Shown here piece by piece: positions 62,468 through 64,000 of a stretch of 64,000 bases of DNA. The notes beneath the pieces were generated by a model, which had not been told where the DNA came from, searched no databases, and saw only the letters and a program-made list of their open reading frames with translations. A program made the translations under genes and the position numbers. The stretch lies in contig CM055614.1 in assembly GCA_029379385.1 (NCBI GenBank), forward strand, positions 1,612,001 to 1,676,000, given 5' to 3'. The first letter of the stretch is position 1. Every line of letters starts with the position of its first letter. This stretch comes from Quillaja saponaria. Lineage: Eukaryota; Streptophyta; Magnoliopsida; Fabales; Quillajaceae.

Positions 62468-62495
62468 TTTTGGCGGGAGGATGTGTTATATAAGT
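62468..62495 (+). promoter_or_regulatory. Candidate core promoter with an E2F-like site
   Basis: TTTTGGCGGGA at about 62468-62478 fits the E2F consensus, and TTATATAAG at 62487-62495 is a good TATA box. CT-rich stretches follow downstream. Suggests transcription to the right into a gene outside the window. Inference from motifs only. Confidence 0.35.
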
Positions 62496-62499
62496 TATA

Positions 62500-64000
62500 G
62501 CCTATAAACTATAAAGGGGTCACCACCAAAAATATCCCTTCATTGATTACGTATCATCATCATTATATATTAATGTCCATTTCTCACTTTCTTTTCTTTT
62601 TTTTATAATAAAATGTGAAGATTAACACAGTAATTAAATTTCTGTTGGTCTCTTTTTAAGGAACTGTGGCTCATCCCTCGCCGTTTGATCTTAATTTCTT
62701 ACATCTCTCTATCTCTATCACATCCGGCTAGCAGTAACCTGAAGAATCAGAGAAGAATCCATAAATTACACTTTGTATTAATTTTCTGGTCAGCATCAGT
62801 TGCTGGTAGGTGGTGCCAGAGGTTGACATCTATCTCTCTCTCTCTCTCTCTCTCGCCATTTCTGTAGCGCCACCCTTTTTCTGGGCTGGAAGCTTTTCCA
62901 GCAATTAATCTCTCTCTCTCTCTTTCTCCAACTTAGGAAGATAATAAGGAAAGAGAAACCATTGACAAGGATATATGTATCTCTCTTGGTTTAGTAGGGT
63001 TATGTTTTGCTAGTTTTTGCTTCCTATTTAACCCTAACTCCTTTCTGTTATCCCATTCGTCAATCTTTACTTTTTTTTTTTGAGTTTTTCTTTCTTTCCT
63101 TTCCTCTCTTGTCTTTTCCAATGAATCTCGGGATCTGATTATAGCTTTATCTCTCGACAACTAGTGGACAGTGTGTGTAACAGTGTGAGAAGAAAGAAGG
63201 GGACCGGGTTCAGTTCATTCCCGAGGTTCACTTTTCTGTTAGTTTTGTCTCTTTGTGAGTTTGATCCAACCACAGCTGCTCTTTCTTTCTTTGTTTCCGT
63301 GTTGTTTTTATTCAATTGGCTTGCAACACAGTTAAGAAAGAGATCGAGTTGGATGAAATCCAGGTTTAAGTTTCATATCTCATGTTTTTGATTAATTAGC
63401 TAGTCCCGTTTCCATTAGATCCATTTGCGCGAGGAATTTTTCATTTGGATTACGTTGTTGTATTTGTGGGCAAAGATTAGCTACCAAGTTTGCTACCGAA
63501 AGCGAGAAAGATTATATTCATATCAAGGTTGTACACGTGATCTTTTAATTAACTTCTTCTTCTTCTTCTACTTGTTTTTCCTTATTCTTTTGCAACCCTT
63601 CTTGAATCTAGTTTCGTGCCTTTCTGTTTCGTTATTGATCATTATATGAATGTTTGCGTGTGTTGAAAGCATGAGGATCGTATGGAAGCCAAGCCACAAT
63701 ATATATATATATGGGCACATGGAGCATTTGAATAATTAAGTCCACCACATGTAATAAAATTAATATTATTAGTAATCATGTTGGATGAAATGTATAGAAT
63801 GACATGAGGTTGATCTATTTGTTATAATCTTTGTTCCTGAGATTTTTTATTTGTTTCATTAGTACTAATCTCTACATATCGATTCATGAACTACAGTATT
63901 TTTTGGTTAAATTTGCACGCATTGATTACCAAGCAGAGAATCTGCAATTTGATTTTCAAATGTTTCTGTATTTGTAAGGCATTCGCACCATTATCATTAC
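62500..64000 (+). other. Probable leader/first intron of a gene beyond the right edge
   Basis: CT-rich tracts at 62832-62854 and 62908-62922, a mixed leader-like stretch to about 63530 and AT-rich sequence after it look like a long 5' UTR with an intron. I found no ORF with recognisable content, so the gene itself is not identified. Confidence 0.3.
62832..62854. repeat. (CT)n microsatellite
   Basis: Pure TC/CT dinucleotide run. A second, shorter one lies at 62908-62922. Confidence 0.9.

Noticed and set aside
63425..63649. 74-codon ORF near the right edge
   Set aside because: Phe/Leu-rich translation of a T-rich leader-like region; no domain or conserved motif seen.

Overview
This window is nuclear DNA from a flowering plant, most probably a woody eudicot. 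The evidence is the AT-rich intergenic sequence, GT-AG introns with T-rich acceptors, intron-containing genes of purely plant type (R2R3-MYB, UDP-glucuronate 4-epimerase, vacuolar processing enzyme, LTPG, PMEI), many simple repeats, decayed LINE copies and an inserted piece of mitochondrial rRNA. I cannot name the species. Exon boundaries were read by hand from splice sites and frame continuity.

Layout. A maspardin-like alpha/beta hydrolase runs off the left edge on the minus strand (ATG at 5865). A LINE remnant follows (6540-7560), then a single-exon UDP-glucuronate 4-epimerase (8859-10154, minus), a four-exon copper amine oxidase (12267-14955, plus), a second LINE scrap (15540-16040), a cytochrome P450 relic (16350-16880) and a MIC19-like CHCH gene (17422-17962, minus) broken by one base. 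A MITE-like element lies at 22029-22527. Next are an R2R3-MYB of the MYB85/MYB42/ODORANT1 type (22880-23894, minus), an eleven-exon Hsc70-interacting protein (Hip) gene (27530-31338, minus) that also carries one extra base, a GPI-anchored lipid-transfer protein (33305-33983, minus), an eight-exon plastid-type coiled-coil protein of unknown function (35353-37774, plus) and a single-exon PMEI-domain protein (39246-39848, plus). An intron-containing pseudogene of chloroplast elongation factor G (40796-44456, plus) is tail to tail with the seven-exon HOP/STI1 co-chaperone gene (44876-47819, minus). Upstream of HOP are a 351-bp tandem duplication, a frameshifted pseudogene of an NDUFAF6-like protein (51412-52130) and a nuclear insertion of mitochondrial 26S rRNA (52489-52788). 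The last complete gene is a nine-exon vacuolar processing enzyme (53898-57648, plus). The remaining 6.3 kb is intergenic and ends in what looks like a promoter and leader of a gene beyond the right edge.

Functional themes. Hip and HOP, two TPR co-chaperones of the Hsp70/Hsp90 cycle, lie 13.5 kb apart on the same strand, and HOP has a perfect three-unit heat-shock element upstream. Several other genes act on the cell wall or apoplast (epimerase, amine oxidase, LTPG, PMEI-domain protein, lignin-type MYB). They are on mixed strands and show no sign of being co-regulated, so I do not claim a gene cluster. I found no convincing new multi-gene system. The most notable items are the layered decay of the EF-G copy, the mitochondrial rRNA insertion, two lone one-base insertions in otherwise intact genes, and the unnamed plastid-type protein.
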